Below, piece by piece: positions 17,833 through 25,426 of a DNA stretch of 64,000 nt. A program made the position numbers and the translations under genes. Every line of letters begins with the position of its first letter. Positions within the stretch are counted from its first letter, which is position 1. Origin of the DNA: Siccirubricoccus deserti (GTDB lineage Bacteria > Pseudomonadota > Alphaproteobacteria > Acetobacterales > Acetobacteraceae); the NCBI RefSeq assembly GCF_014283215.1, contig NZ_JACOMF010000003.1, forward strand, positions 124,001 through 188,000. The letters run 5' to 3'. The notes below the pieces were generated by a model. That model saw only the letters and a program-made list of their open reading frames with translations. It searched no databases and had not been told where the DNA came from.

Positions 17833-17902
17833 CGGGCGCAAATGCGACGGGGCCGGTGCCGCTGTGGTATGGCGGCATTCCGACCGCTGAAGGACCGACC
17901 GG

Positions 17903-18208
17903 GTGATCAGGCGTCTCGTTCTCGCCGCGCTGCTGCTTCTGCCCATGTTCGCCGCCCATGCGCAGACCGTCATGGTCATGTACCGAAACGGCGCGGTGCG
18001 TTTCGCCTACCCGGCGGGAGAGGGCGGGAATCTTTACATCATGCACCCGGACGGTAGGAGCTCGAACATCTATCCCCTCGCCGGCGGCGCCTTCAGCATC
18101 GTCGATCCGGACGGGAGCATTAGCCTCGCCTTCCCGCAGGGTCCCGACACGCTGGTGGTGACGCGAACCGGGCTGCGCGCGGAGGATCTCAAGCGGCTCG
18201 GTTACTAG
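17903..18208 (+). CDS. Small secreted protein of unknown function
   Basis: 101 aa. A clear signal peptide (MIRRLVLAALLLLPMFAAHA) is followed by a beta-rich mature part of about 80 residues with DPDG/HPDG turns (YIMHPDGRSSN, SIVDPDGSISLAF) and no cysteines. The GTG start is supported by AAGGA 8 bases upstream and by the signal peptide beginning exactly there. I do not recognise a family. It is flanked by hairpins on both sides, so it is probably monocistronic. Confidence 0.7.
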   Translation: MIRRLVLAALLLLPMFAAHAQTVMVMYRNGAVRFAYPAGEGGNLYIMHPDGRSSNIYPLAGGAFSIVDPDGSISLAFPQGPDTLVVTRTGLRAEDLKRLGY

Positions 18209-18227
18209 CAGGTTCCCGATCCGCGTC

Positions 18228-18249
18228 ATGCGGGGCTTGCCCCGGGCAT
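18228..18249. repeat. Palindromic intergenic element / possible terminator
   Basis: CGGGGC-TT-GCCCCG (18231-18244) nested in ATGC...GCAT. A related tail, gcccggccatgacgg, occurs at 18294-18308 and similar text at 41157-41170 and 59578-59589. It follows the small secreted protein gene. Confidence 0.45.
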
Positions 18250-18452
18250 CCGAAGATCCAGAAAGCCAGGTGGTTACCGGGAGCTTGGCTCTAGCCCGGC
18301 CATGACGGAAAGGTAGCACCCCCGAACCACATCCAGGTTTTCCGCAGCCTGCCGGAGCGGCCCGCATGTTGGCCCCGGCGCTCCCGCTCAAACCGAATCC
18401 GCCGGCTGATGTTCTTCCTGATGCCTGGGGCCACCAGACAGGAGGGAACACC

Positions 18453-18659
18453 ATGGCCGTCGTAAAGGTGATCGAATTGCTCGGCGAGAGCACCGAAAGC
18501 TGGGAGGACGCGACGCGGCAGATCGTCGCCGAGGCCACGCGTACCCTCCATGGCGTCACCTCGGTCTACATCAAGGAGTTCCAGGCCACGGTCGAGAACG
18601 ACAAGGTGAAGAACTTCCGCGTCAATGCGAAGGTCTCCTTCGTCCTCGAACGGGACTAG
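18453..18659 (+). CDS. Dodecin, flavin-binding protein
   Basis: 68 aa, matching dodecins: AVVKVIELLGESTESWEDATRQIVAEA, then TLHGVTSVYIKEFQATVENDKVKNFRVNAKVSFVLE. Known dodecins form hollow 12-mers that store or buffer riboflavin, FMN or FAD. The Trp in ESWEDA is the flavin-stacking residue of the family. ATG at 18453 follows GGAGGG with about 7 bases spacing; the longer open frame upstream is rejected. The next small gene follows 57 bases later on the same strand with its own strong ribosome site. Confidence 0.93.
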   Translation: MAVVKVIELLGESTESWEDATRQIVAEATRTLHGVTSVYIKEFQATVENDKVKNFRVNAKVSFVLERD

Positions 18660-18716
18660 GTCCAACGGTACCGGCCGGCGCCCGGGCAGGCGGCTCGGGC
18701 GCCAAGGAGGATCACC

Positions 18717-18923
18717 ATGGCAGACAAGCAGTCCTCGGGTCAGCACCAGAAAGCGGGCGGCCAGCCGCAGGGTCAGCAGCAGCGCGGCCAGATGTCGCAC
18801 GACGATCGGCGCCAGGAGAGCGGGCGGATGGGCGGCGAGCCGCCACGCCAGGACGAGCAGCCGGGCAAGCGCAGCCAAATGGAGCGCGAGAAGGCGAATA
18901 AGGGCAAGGGCAGCCCGGCCTGA
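18717..18923 (+). CDS. Small hydrophilic Gln/Gly-rich protein
   Basis: 68 aa, with no hydrophobic segment, no cysteine, and about half Gln, Gly, Arg, Lys, Glu and Ser (for example QKAGGQPQGQQQRGQMSHD). It looks intrinsically disordered and resembles small stress-induced hydrophilic proteins in composition only. The start is convincing: AAGGAGG at 18704-18710 ends 6 bases before the ATG. I do not recognise a family. It follows dodecin and may be expressed with it. Confidence 0.65.
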   Translation: MADKQSSGQHQKAGGQPQGQQQRGQMSHDDRRQESGRMGGEPPRQDEQPGKRSQMEREKANKGKGSPA

Positions 18924-18940
18924 GATCTCGACACGGCGAG

Positions 18941-18975
18941 GGCCCCGGAGCGTGGGACAAGCACCCGCCGGGGCC
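18941..18975. terminator. Candidate terminator hairpin
   Basis: GGCCCCGG (18941-18948) pairs with CCGGGGCC (18968-18975) across a 19-base loop, 17 bases after the small Gln-rich gene. The long loop and missing T-tract make this tentative. Confidence 0.3.
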
Positions 18976-19162
18976 GCCGCTGAGGCACGGGCCGGACCCG
19001 TGCATCCGGATGCGCTGCGTAAACAATGAGTTGGACAGCCCGGCCATGGCGGGTGGAGAGCACCGGCGCCTCCCGTCCACAACTGGCTGATGAGCAAGTC
19101 GCTCAGGCGAGCCGCAGCCGTGGCGAGCCCCGCCGCCGGTCTTCGTCCGCGCGGAAGGCTTG

Positions 19163-20638
19163 CTACGCCACCTCCCGCTTCGCCTGCTTCAACTCACCCA
19201 CGAAGCGGGCGTATTCCCGTGCCTTCGCCTCGGCATCCGGCAGCCGCAGCAGGTAGCTCGGGTGCACCGTCGGGAACAGGCGGATGCCGTCCGGCGTCTC
19301 CATCACCTCGCCCCGCGTCTTGCCGATCGCCAGCGGCTTGCCGGTCAACGCCCGGAGTGCGGTGGCGCCGAGCGAGACCACAAGTTGCGGCCCGATGATC
19401 TCGATCTCCCGCTTCAGGAAGGGGCGGTAATAGGCGATGTCGCCGGCATCCGGCGACTGGTGCAGCCGGCGCCGGCCGGTCGGCTTGAATTTGAAGTGCT
19501 TCACCGCGTTGGTGACATAGGTGGTGGGGCGGTCGATGCCCGCCTCCACCACCGCGCGGTCGAACAGCCGCCCGGCCGGGCCGACGAAGGGGCGGCCAGC
19601 GATGTCCTCCTCATCGCCGGGCTGCTCGCCGACGAAGAGCAGCGGCGCGCCGGGCGGGCCCTCGCCGAACACCAGCTGCGTTGCCTCCGCGGCCCAGGGC
19701 GGCAGGTCGTTGCGCCGCGCCAGCTCCTCGCGCAGGGCGCGGAGCGCGGCGGTGGGGTCATCCGGGCTGGAGAACAGGTCGTGGGCCATGTCCTCGGCAA
19801 CGTCCTGGGCCGGAGCGGGATGCACCGCCCGCTGCCGCCGCGCCGCCGGCGGGGTGGCCCCGCGCGCCAGCATCGCCGCCTCGCGTCGGCGGGCCTCGGC
19901 CATCAGCCGGGGGATCTCGCGTGCCTCGGGCAGGTTCTTCCAGTACTTCACCGGCATTTCCGCCCGCATTGCCGCGGGCTTCAGCCGGGCAGGGTTGAAG
20001 ATGCTGGCGTAGTAGGCGCGCCAGAGTTCCTCATGCGCATCCTCGGGCGGCGCCGCGGCGCGGGTGCTGCCGCGGCCCATGCGCAGCGTCACGCCATCCC
20101 AATGCGCGCTCGCCTCCGGCGTCAGGATCGACCAGCGCAGCGCGGCGAAGCGGCGGATGAAGAAGCCGGCCTCGGCTTCGAGGATGTGGTGCTCCGGCTC
20201 GAACCAGGCGATGTAGCGCTCGCCTTCCCCGGTGTTGATGGCGCGGAAACGCAGGAAGGCGTGCAGCTTGTGCGCGTCGCGGGCGACCGCTTTCGCCATG
20301 GCGTTGAGACGGAGGACATCCGGGTCCGTCGCCACCTCCAGCAGCCCGTGCTCGCCATGGGTCAGCCGCCACAGGACGCGATAGAGCACAGAAAAGCGCT
20401 CGGGGTCGCGGTGGCGGATGGCGACCTCCGCGTGGTCCAGGAAGGCACGCGGCACGACGGCGGCGGGCGATGCTCCGGCGGGTGGCGGCACGGCGCCGGC
20501 GAACAGCCCGGGAGCTTCCCCGGCGATCCGCCATTCCACCCGCTCCGGCGACACCCCGGCCGCGAGCAGCCGCCGCGCCTGCTGCCGCCAGGCGGCGAAA
20601 TCCGCCGGCCCCGGCAGCAGGATGCCGACAATTCCCAT
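19163..20638 (-). CDS. UdgX-type uracil-DNA glycosylase fused to a DUF4130 domain
   Basis: 491 aa two-domain DNA-repair protein. Residues about 1-240 correspond to the DUF4130 'probable DNA metabolism' domain (RFSVLYRVLWRLTHGEHGLL, DAHKLHAFLRFR, YIAWFEPEHHILEAEAGFFIRRF). Residues about 290-480 are a family 4/UdgX-like uracil glycosylase: VGEQPGDEEDIAGRPFVGPAG, YVTNAVKHFKF, the RRRLH loop holding the His that crosslinks uracil in UdgX, and VHPSYLLR. The Cys ligands of family 4 enzymes are partly absent, as in UdgX, but I did not check every one. The start at 20638 overlaps the upstream radical SAM stop (ATGA), so translation is coupled. Confidence 0.9.
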   Translation of the reverse strand: MGIVGILLPGPADFAAWRQQARRLLAAGVSPERVEWRIAGEAPGLFAGAVPPPAGASPAAVVPRAFLDHAEVAIRHRDPERFSVLYRVLWRLTHGEHGLLEVATDPDVLRLNAMAKAVARDAHKLHAFLRFRAINTGEGERYIAWFEPEHHILEAEAGFFIRRFAALRWSILTPEASAHWDGVTLRMGRGSTRAAAPPEDAHEELWRAYYASIFNPARLKPAAMRAEMPVKYWKNLPEAREIPRLMAEARRREAAMLARGATPPAARRQRAVHPAPAQDVAEDMAHDLFSSPDDPTAALRALREELARRNDLPPWAAEATQLVFGEGPPGAPLLFVGEQPGDEEDIAGRPFVGPAGRLFDRAVVEAGIDRPTTYVTNAVKHFKFKPTGRRRLHQSPDAGDIAYYRPFLKREIEIIGPQLVVSLGATALRALTGKPLAIGKTRGEVMETPDGIRLFPTVHPSYLLRLPDAEAKAREYARFVGELKQAKREVA

Positions 20639-21885
20639 CAGAGCAGCGCCAGCTGCGTTGAGGGGCCGAAGCCGCGCCGCGGCGCGACCAGCCGGCGCAG
20701 ATCGGCGCGGTCCAGCACCCCGCCGCGCGGGTGGTGGTCGGCGGTGACCAGGAAGGGCAGCAGTTTTCCGAGTGGCAGCCGCAGCCGGGCCAAGTCCTCG
20801 CTGCGGATCGCGCGGTGCCGGCGGGCGGAGAGCAGCCGCTCCACCGTCCTGGCCCCGAGGCCCGGCACCCGCAGCAGCATCTCCCGCGGCGCGCGGTTCA
20901 CATCCACCGGGAAGCGCTCCCGATGCTTCAGCGCCCAGGCCAGCTTCGGGTCGATGCCAAGGTCGAGCATGCCATCGGTGCCGCCCGCCAGGACTTCCTC
21001 CGCCTCGAAGCCGTAGAAGCGCAGCAGCCAATCCGCCTGGTACAGCCGATGCTCCCGCACCAGCGGCGGCGGCGCCGGCGGCAGCAGCCGCGAGGCATCC
21101 GGGATCGGCGAATAGGCGGAGTAATAGACCCGCCGCAGCCCGTAGCTGGCGTAGAGCGTGGTAGTGGTCTGCAGCACCGTGCGGTCGTCCGCCGCATCGG
21201 CGCCGATGATCATCTGGGTGCTCTGCCCAGCCGGGGCGAAGCGCGGCGCGGCGGCACGGCCCTCTCCGCGCTGCGCCTCCCGCGCCGCATCGATGCGCTG
21301 GCGCATCCGGGCCATGGCACGGCGGATGCCGGGGCCGTCCTTCTCCGGCGCCAGCGCCTTCAGCGAGGCCGCCTGCGGCAACTCGATGTTGATCGAGAGC
21401 CGGTCGGCGTGGCGCCCGGCCTCTTCCAGCAGCGCCGGATCGGCGTCGGGGATGGTCTTCAGATGGATATAGCCGCGGAAGCCATGCTCCTCCCGCAGGC
21501 TGCGGGCGACGCCGACGATCTGCTCCATGGTGTAGTCGGGGGAGCGGATGATGCCGGAGGAGAGGAACAGCCCCTCGATGTAGTTGCGCCGGTAGAAGGC
21601 CAGGGTCAGCGTCACCAGCTCCCGCACCGTGAAGCGGGCGCGCTGCACGTTGCTGGTGGCACGGTTGATGCAGTAGGCGCAGTCATAGACGCAGGCGTTG
21701 GTCAGCAGCACCTTCAGCAGCGAGATGCAGCGCCCATCCGGCGCATAGGCATGGCAGATGCCCATGCCCTCGGTGCTGCCGAGGCCCCCGTCGCGCGAAT
21801 CCCGCTTGGCGGTGCCGGAGGAGGCGCAGGAGGCGTCGTATTTCGCCGCATCGGCAAGAATCTCAAGCTTTTGGCGCAATTCCAT
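20638..21885 (-). CDS. Putative DNA modification/repair radical SAM protein
   Basis: 415 aa radical SAM protein of the type linked to the DUF4130/uracil glycosylase protein. The CX3CX2C cluster motif is CVYDCAYC (Cys65, 69, 72) in LLTNACVYDCAYCINRATSN. Further Cys lie at 20, 44 and 53, in the N-terminal region KYDASCASSG...GMGICHAYAPDGRCISLLK. The C-terminus carries a helix-hairpin-helix (LLRVPGLGARTVERLLSARR), suggesting DNA contact. The reaction is not known. It is the first gene of a two-gene operon whose products are co-inherited in many genomes, implying a joint role in DNA repair or modification. Confidence 0.9.
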   Translation of the reverse strand: MELRQKLEILADAAKYDASCASSGTAKRDSRDGGLGSTEGMGICHAYAPDGRCISLLKVLLTNACVYDCAYCINRATSNVQRARFTVRELVTLTLAFYRRNYIEGLFLSSGIIRSPDYTMEQIVGVARSLREEHGFRGYIHLKTIPDADPALLEEAGRHADRLSINIELPQAASLKALAPEKDGPGIRRAMARMRQRIDAAREAQRGEGRAAAPRFAPAGQSTQMIIGADAADDRTVLQTTTTLYASYGLRRVYYSAYSPIPDASRLLPPAPPPLVREHRLYQADWLLRFYGFEAEEVLAGGTDGMLDLGIDPKLAWALKHRERFPVDVNRAPREMLLRVPGLGARTVERLLSARRHRAIRSEDLARLRLPLGKLLPFLVTADHHPRGGVLDRADLRRLVAPRRGFGPSTQLALL

Positions 21886-21999
21886 GGCTGGCGGCAGGCT
21901 CCTGCGTCCAGGCGGTTAAGTTCACTATATGTTCTGTGCCTTGCCGCACTGCAACCGCCCCGGCTGGAACCATCCGGCCGGCACGGGATTATCCTGCGC

Positions 22000-22395
22000 A
22001 TGCGCATCGTCCTGACCTTCCTGCTGCTGCTCGCAACCTCGGCCCTGGCCCAGGAGCCCGCCTGGCTGACCCCCGACCAGGTACGCATCGTGCTGCAGGC
22101 GCGGGGCTTCACCGACATCGAGGGGCTGGAGCGCCAGGGCAACGACTTCGTCGTCCGCCAGGCGAAGCGCTATGGCACGCCGGTGCGCGACCTCCGGCTG
22201 GATGCGGTGACCGGCCAGCCGCGCGAGGCCCCGCTGCTGACCGAGGCCCAGGCGCGGGAGATGCTGCGCGACCGCGGCTACACCGAGGTGACCGAGATCG
22301 GCCGCGAGGGCGATACCATCCATCTGCGCGCGGTGCGCGAGGGTACGCCGACCGAGATCAGCATCGACGCCCGGACCGGCGTGGTGAAGCGGTAG
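22000..22395 (+). CDS. Secreted protein with two PepSY-like repeats
   Basis: 131 aa. A signal peptide (MRIVLTFLLLLATSALAQ) is followed by two tandem units of about 55 residues that align with each other: LTPDQVRIVLQARGFTDIEGLERQGNDFVV and LTEAQAREMLRDRGYTEVTEIGREGDTIHL, each ending in a D-x-x-TGQ/TGV turn. This is the layout of PepSY-type domains, which often act as inhibitors or modulators in the periplasm. ATG at 22000 starts exactly at the signal peptide. It lies 32 bases ahead of the type III PKS gene on the same strand; a functional link is not shown. Confidence 0.75.
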   Translation: MRIVLTFLLLLATSALAQEPAWLTPDQVRIVLQARGFTDIEGLERQGNDFVVRQAKRYGTPVRDLRLDAVTGQPREAPLLTEAQAREMLRDRGYTEVTEIGREGDTIHLRAVREGTPTEISIDARTGVVKR

Positions 22396-22427
22396 CGCGC
22401 CGTCGCCGCCATCCCATCTGTTACGGC

Positions 22428-23483
22428 GTGAACCACGCGCACATCAACCGCATCGCCACCGCCGTGCCTCGGCACGAGGTGCATGAGGCCTTCCGCGTCT
22501 TCGCCGGACGGCAGATCACCGAACCCCGTATCCGCACCGCCTTCGCCCGGCTGGCCGAGCGGTCGCAAATCGAGCAGCGCTTCTCCGTGCTGCAACCCGA
22601 CGCCGAGGCCACCGGCACCACCGACGGTTTCTACCGGCTGGACCGCTTCCCCTCGACCGGCCCGCGCATGGCACGCTTCGAGGCCGAGGCGCCCGCCCTG
22701 GCCGAGGCCGCCTGCGACGCGCTGGGGCTGGAACGGGAGGGGCCGGGCATCACCCACCTCATTCTCGCCACCTGCACCGGCTTCGCCGCCCCCGGCCTCG
22801 ACCACTGGCTGATCCACCGCTACGGCCTGCCTCGCCATGTCGAACGCAGCGTCGTCGGCTTCATGGGCTGCCAGGCGGCGATCAACGCGCTGAAGCTGGC
22901 GCACCACATGGTCCGCAGCGATCCGCGCGCCCGGGTCCTGGTGCTGAACCTCGAACTCTGTACGCTGCATCTGCAGCCCTCCACCGAGATCGAGCAGCTG
23001 CTGTGCTTCCTGCTGTTCGCCGATGGCTGCAGCGCCGCGCTGGTGACCGCCGAGCCGGAGGGGCTGGCGCTGGAAGGCTTCCATGCCGCGCTGCTGCCGG
23101 AGGCGGCCGACCAGATCACTTGGCGGATCGGCGATGGCGGCTTCGACATGACCCTTTCGGGTTTCGTGCCGCTGACCCTGGCACGCGCCCTGCCGGGCCA
23201 GGCGGCGGCGATCCTGGCCGGCGCGCCGGCGGATGCGTTCGACCTCTGGGCGGTGCATCCCGGCGGCCGCAGCGTGCTGGATGCGGTGATGCACGGGCTC
23301 GGCCTGCCGGCGGCGGCGCTGGAGACCAGCCGGGCGGTGCTGCGCCAGCATGGCAACATGTCCTCCGCCACGGTGATGTTCGTGCTGGCGCGGATGCTGG
23401 CGGCGCCGCGCGGCCAGCGCGGCTGCGCGCTTGCCTTCGGACCGGGGTTGTCGGCGGAGACCATGCGCTTCCGGGTGGCGTGA
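22428..23483 (+). CDS. Type III polyketide synthase (chalcone/stilbene synthase-like)
   Basis: 351 aa homodimeric-type ketosynthase that extends an acyl-CoA with malonyl-CoA without an ACP. The Cys-His-Asn triad is intact: Cys148 in VGFMGCQAA, His277 in WAVHPGGRSVLD and Asn310 in RQHGNMSSATVMF. LILATCTGFAAPGLD and LLFADGCSAALV are also typical. The GTG start at 22428 is the only good start after the preceding gene. Its stop overlaps the next ATG (TGATG). The starter and product cannot be read from sequence; by analogy with operons that add a methyltransferase and a flavin hydroxylase, an alkylresorcinol, alkylpyrone or quinone-type lipid is plausible. Confidence 0.92.
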   Translation: MNHAHINRIATAVPRHEVHEAFRVFAGRQITEPRIRTAFARLAERSQIEQRFSVLQPDAEATGTTDGFYRLDRFPSTGPRMARFEAEAPALAEAACDALGLEREGPGITHLILATCTGFAAPGLDHWLIHRYGLPRHVERSVVGFMGCQAAINALKLAHHMVRSDPRARVLVLNLELCTLHLQPSTEIEQLLCFLLFADGCSAALVTAEPEGLALEGFHAALLPEAADQITWRIGDGGFDMTLSGFVPLTLARALPGQAAAILAGAPADAFDLWAVHPGGRSVLDAVMHGLGLPAAALETSRAVLRQHGNMSSATVMFVLARMLAAPRGQRGCALAFGPGLSAETMRFRVA

Positions 23484-24160
23484 TGCTGAAGCACCGCAGC
23501 GACGCGACGGAGTGGATGGACGAGGCGGCGGCCGGGGAGCCGGAATTCGCCGCGGCGCTGCGCGACCTGGCGCGGATCAGCCGGATGACCATGGCGCATC
23601 GGCCGGTGCTGCGCTTCCTCGACCGCCTCGTCGCCGAGACCGGCGCCAGCAGCCTCTCCGTGCTGGATGTCGGCTGCGGCGGCGGCGACCTGCTGGCCGA
23701 GATCGATCGTTGGGCGGCGAGGCGCGGCATTGCCGTGGCGCTGACCGGGTTGGACCGCAGCCGCTGGGCGGCGCGCTACGCCACCGCCGCCGGCGTGCCT
23801 GCCCGTTTCATCACCGCCGACCTCTTCGAACTGGACCCGGCGGAGCGCTTCGACGTGGTGGTGTGCAGCCTGTTCACCCATCACCTGCGGGACCCGGAGC
23901 TGGTGCGCTTCCTGCGTTGGATCGAGGATCGCGCGATCCGCGGCTGGCTGATCTCCGATTTGCACCGGCACTGGCTGCCCTGGGTCACGGTGTGGCTCGG
24001 CTTCCGGCTGCTGCGCTTCGCGCCGATGGTGATCCACGACAGCACCATCTCCTTCGCCCGCGCCTTCACCCATGCCGATTGGCAGCGGCTGCTGGCCGAG
24101 GCGGGAGTCACTGCCCGCATCCGCCGGGAATTCCCCTTCCGCTGGATCGTCTGGCGGTGA
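23483..24160 (+). CDS. Class I SAM-dependent methyltransferase in PKS operon
   Basis: 225 aa. SAM-binding motif I is VLDVGCGGGDLLAEI (about residues 55-70), followed by the acidic end of strand 2 in LTGLDRS and motif IV-like FDVVVCSLFTHHL. The C-terminal part (GWLISDLHRHWLPWVTVWLGFRLL) is hydrophobic and may contact a lipid substrate. The ATG overlaps the PKS stop, and its own stop overlaps the next GTG (GTGA). Position and coupling point to methylation of the polyketide product. An O- or C-methyl acceptor cannot be decided. Confidence 0.88.
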   Translation: MLKHRSDATEWMDEAAAGEPEFAAALRDLARISRMTMAHRPVLRFLDRLVAETGASSLSVLDVGCGGGDLLAEIDRWAARRGIAVALTGLDRSRWAARYATAAGVPARFITADLFELDPAERFDVVVCSLFTHHLRDPELVRFLRWIEDRAIRGWLISDLHRHWLPWVTVWLGFRLLRFAPMVIHDSTISFARAFTHADWQRLLAEAGVTARIRREFPFRWIVWR

Positions 24161-25227
24161 CTTTGGTGCTCGGCGCCGGCCCGGCCGGCTGCGCCGCGTC
24201 CATCGCCCTGGCCCGCGCCGGGGCGAAGGTGCTGCTGCTGGAACGCCAGGCGGCGGCGCAGGAGAGCGTCTGCGGCGAGTTCCTGGGGCCCGATGCCGAA
24301 GCGGCGCTGCGCCTATTGGGGCTGGACCTTCCGGCGCTGGGCGCGGTGCCGCTGCGGCGCCTGCGCATCGGCGCCGGGGCGCGGGAGGCGGAGGTGGCGC
24401 TGCCATTCCCGGCCTGGGCGCTGCCGCGCCGGCTGCTGGACGGCGCGCTGCGCGCGGCGGCGGAGACCGCTGGGGTGGAGCTGCGCAGCGGCATCGCCAT
24501 CGCCGCCGCCGAGCCCGCGCCGCAGGGCTGGCGGCTGCGCTGGCCGGGCGGCAAGGCAGTGGCGCCGCGCCTCATCCTCGCCACCGGCAAGCATGGGTTG
24601 CGCGGCCACCCGAGGGCCGGAGCGCCACAAGGCGCACTCGGGCTGAAGCTGCACCTCGCGGGGGTGGAGGCCGGCGATGCGGTGGCGCTGCTGCCCTTCG
24701 CCGGCGGCTATGCCGGGTTGCAGCCGCTGCCGGGCGGCGGCGCCAACCTCTGCGTCGCGCTGCATGCCGAGGGGGGTGCCGCGGCGCGCGACCCGGCGGC
24801 GCTGCTCGAACGGGTGGCGGCGGGCTCGGCGCTGGCGGCGCGGCTGCTGCGCGGGGCGCGGCCGCTGTGGGACCGGCCGCTGGCGGTGGCCGCGGTGCCC
24901 TATGGCTTCCGCCAGGGCGCGGACGGACCGGAGGGGCTGTATCGCATCGGCGACCAGGCGGCGGTCATCGCCTCCTTCACCGGCGCGGGCGTGGCGCTGG
25001 CGCTGCACTCCGGGCTGGCGGCGGCGGCGGCGGTGCTGGCGGGCGACAGCGCGGCGCGGTTCCACCTGGCATGGCGCCGGCGGAGCGCCGGGCCGATGCG
25101 CTGGGCCGGGCTGGGGGCGCTGGCGCTGCGCCGGGCGCCAGCGGGCTTCGCCACGGCGGCGGCGTTCGGCCCCGCGGCGCGCTGGATGGCCCGCGCCACG
25201 CGCCTGGAAACAGAAGCAAAATGGTAG
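24157..25227 (+). CDS. FAD-dependent oxidoreductase/monooxygenase in PKS operon
   Basis: 356 aa flavoprotein of the geranylgeranyl-reductase/aromatic hydroxylase type. LVLGAGPAGCAASIALARAGAKVLLLER at the very N-terminus is the FAD Rossmann fold, SVCGEFLGPDA follows, and YRIGDQAAVIASFTGAGVALAL is the second FAD (GD) motif. The GTG start at 24157 overlaps the methyltransferase stop, and starting there places the Rossmann strand at residue 2, as expected. It is the third and last gene of the operon; hydroxylation or oxidation of the methylated polyketide is the likely role (inference). Confidence 0.88.
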   Translation: MTLVLGAGPAGCAASIALARAGAKVLLLERQAAAQESVCGEFLGPDAEAALRLLGLDLPALGAVPLRRLRIGAGAREAEVALPFPAWALPRRLLDGALRAAAETAGVELRSGIAIAAAEPAPQGWRLRWPGGKAVAPRLILATGKHGLRGHPRAGAPQGALGLKLHLAGVEAGDAVALLPFAGGYAGLQPLPGGGANLCVALHAEGGAAARDPAALLERVAAGSALAARLLRGARPLWDRPLAVAAVPYGFRQGADGPEGLYRIGDQAAVIASFTGAGVALALHSGLAAAAAVLAGDSAARFHLAWRRRSAGPMRWAGLGALALRRAPAGFATAAAFGPAARWMARATRLETEAKW

Positions 25228-25244
25228 GATCGGGCGCCAATCCC

Positions 25245-25264
25245 CCAGACCCCGGCCTGGGTTT
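25245..25264 (+). repeat. Dispersed GC-rich intergenic repeat, family 1 copy A
   Basis: ccagaccccggcctgggttt; used here as the reference for the family. Confidence 0.5.
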
Positions 25265-25342
25265 AGGCTTAGCGGCAGGAATGAACGTCTCGGCGTTGCC
25301 CGGAGCTGTGCCGTGAAGCTGCGGGCTCAGCCGACGGATCTG

Positions 25343-25362
25343 AAACCCGGGCCAGGATCTGG
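25343..25362 (-). repeat. Dispersed GC-rich intergenic repeat, family 1 copy B
   Basis: The minus strand reads ccagatcctggcccgggttt, which matches copy A at 16 of 20 bases in opposite orientation. Confidence 0.5.
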
Positions 25363-25426
25363 GGTGGCGCTTGCCACCTCAGCGGGGGCTTGGGGCTGGC
25401 CCCCAACGGGGCACGCCTTCGGCAGC

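Larger units (their letters stand above)
25228..25426. other. Convergent intergenic region with two inverted dispersed repeats
   Basis: 199 bases between the convergent PKS operon and a Bug gene. Family 1 repeat copies A (25245-25264, plus) and B (25343-25362, minus) face each other. No gene is seen. Confidence 0.5.
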
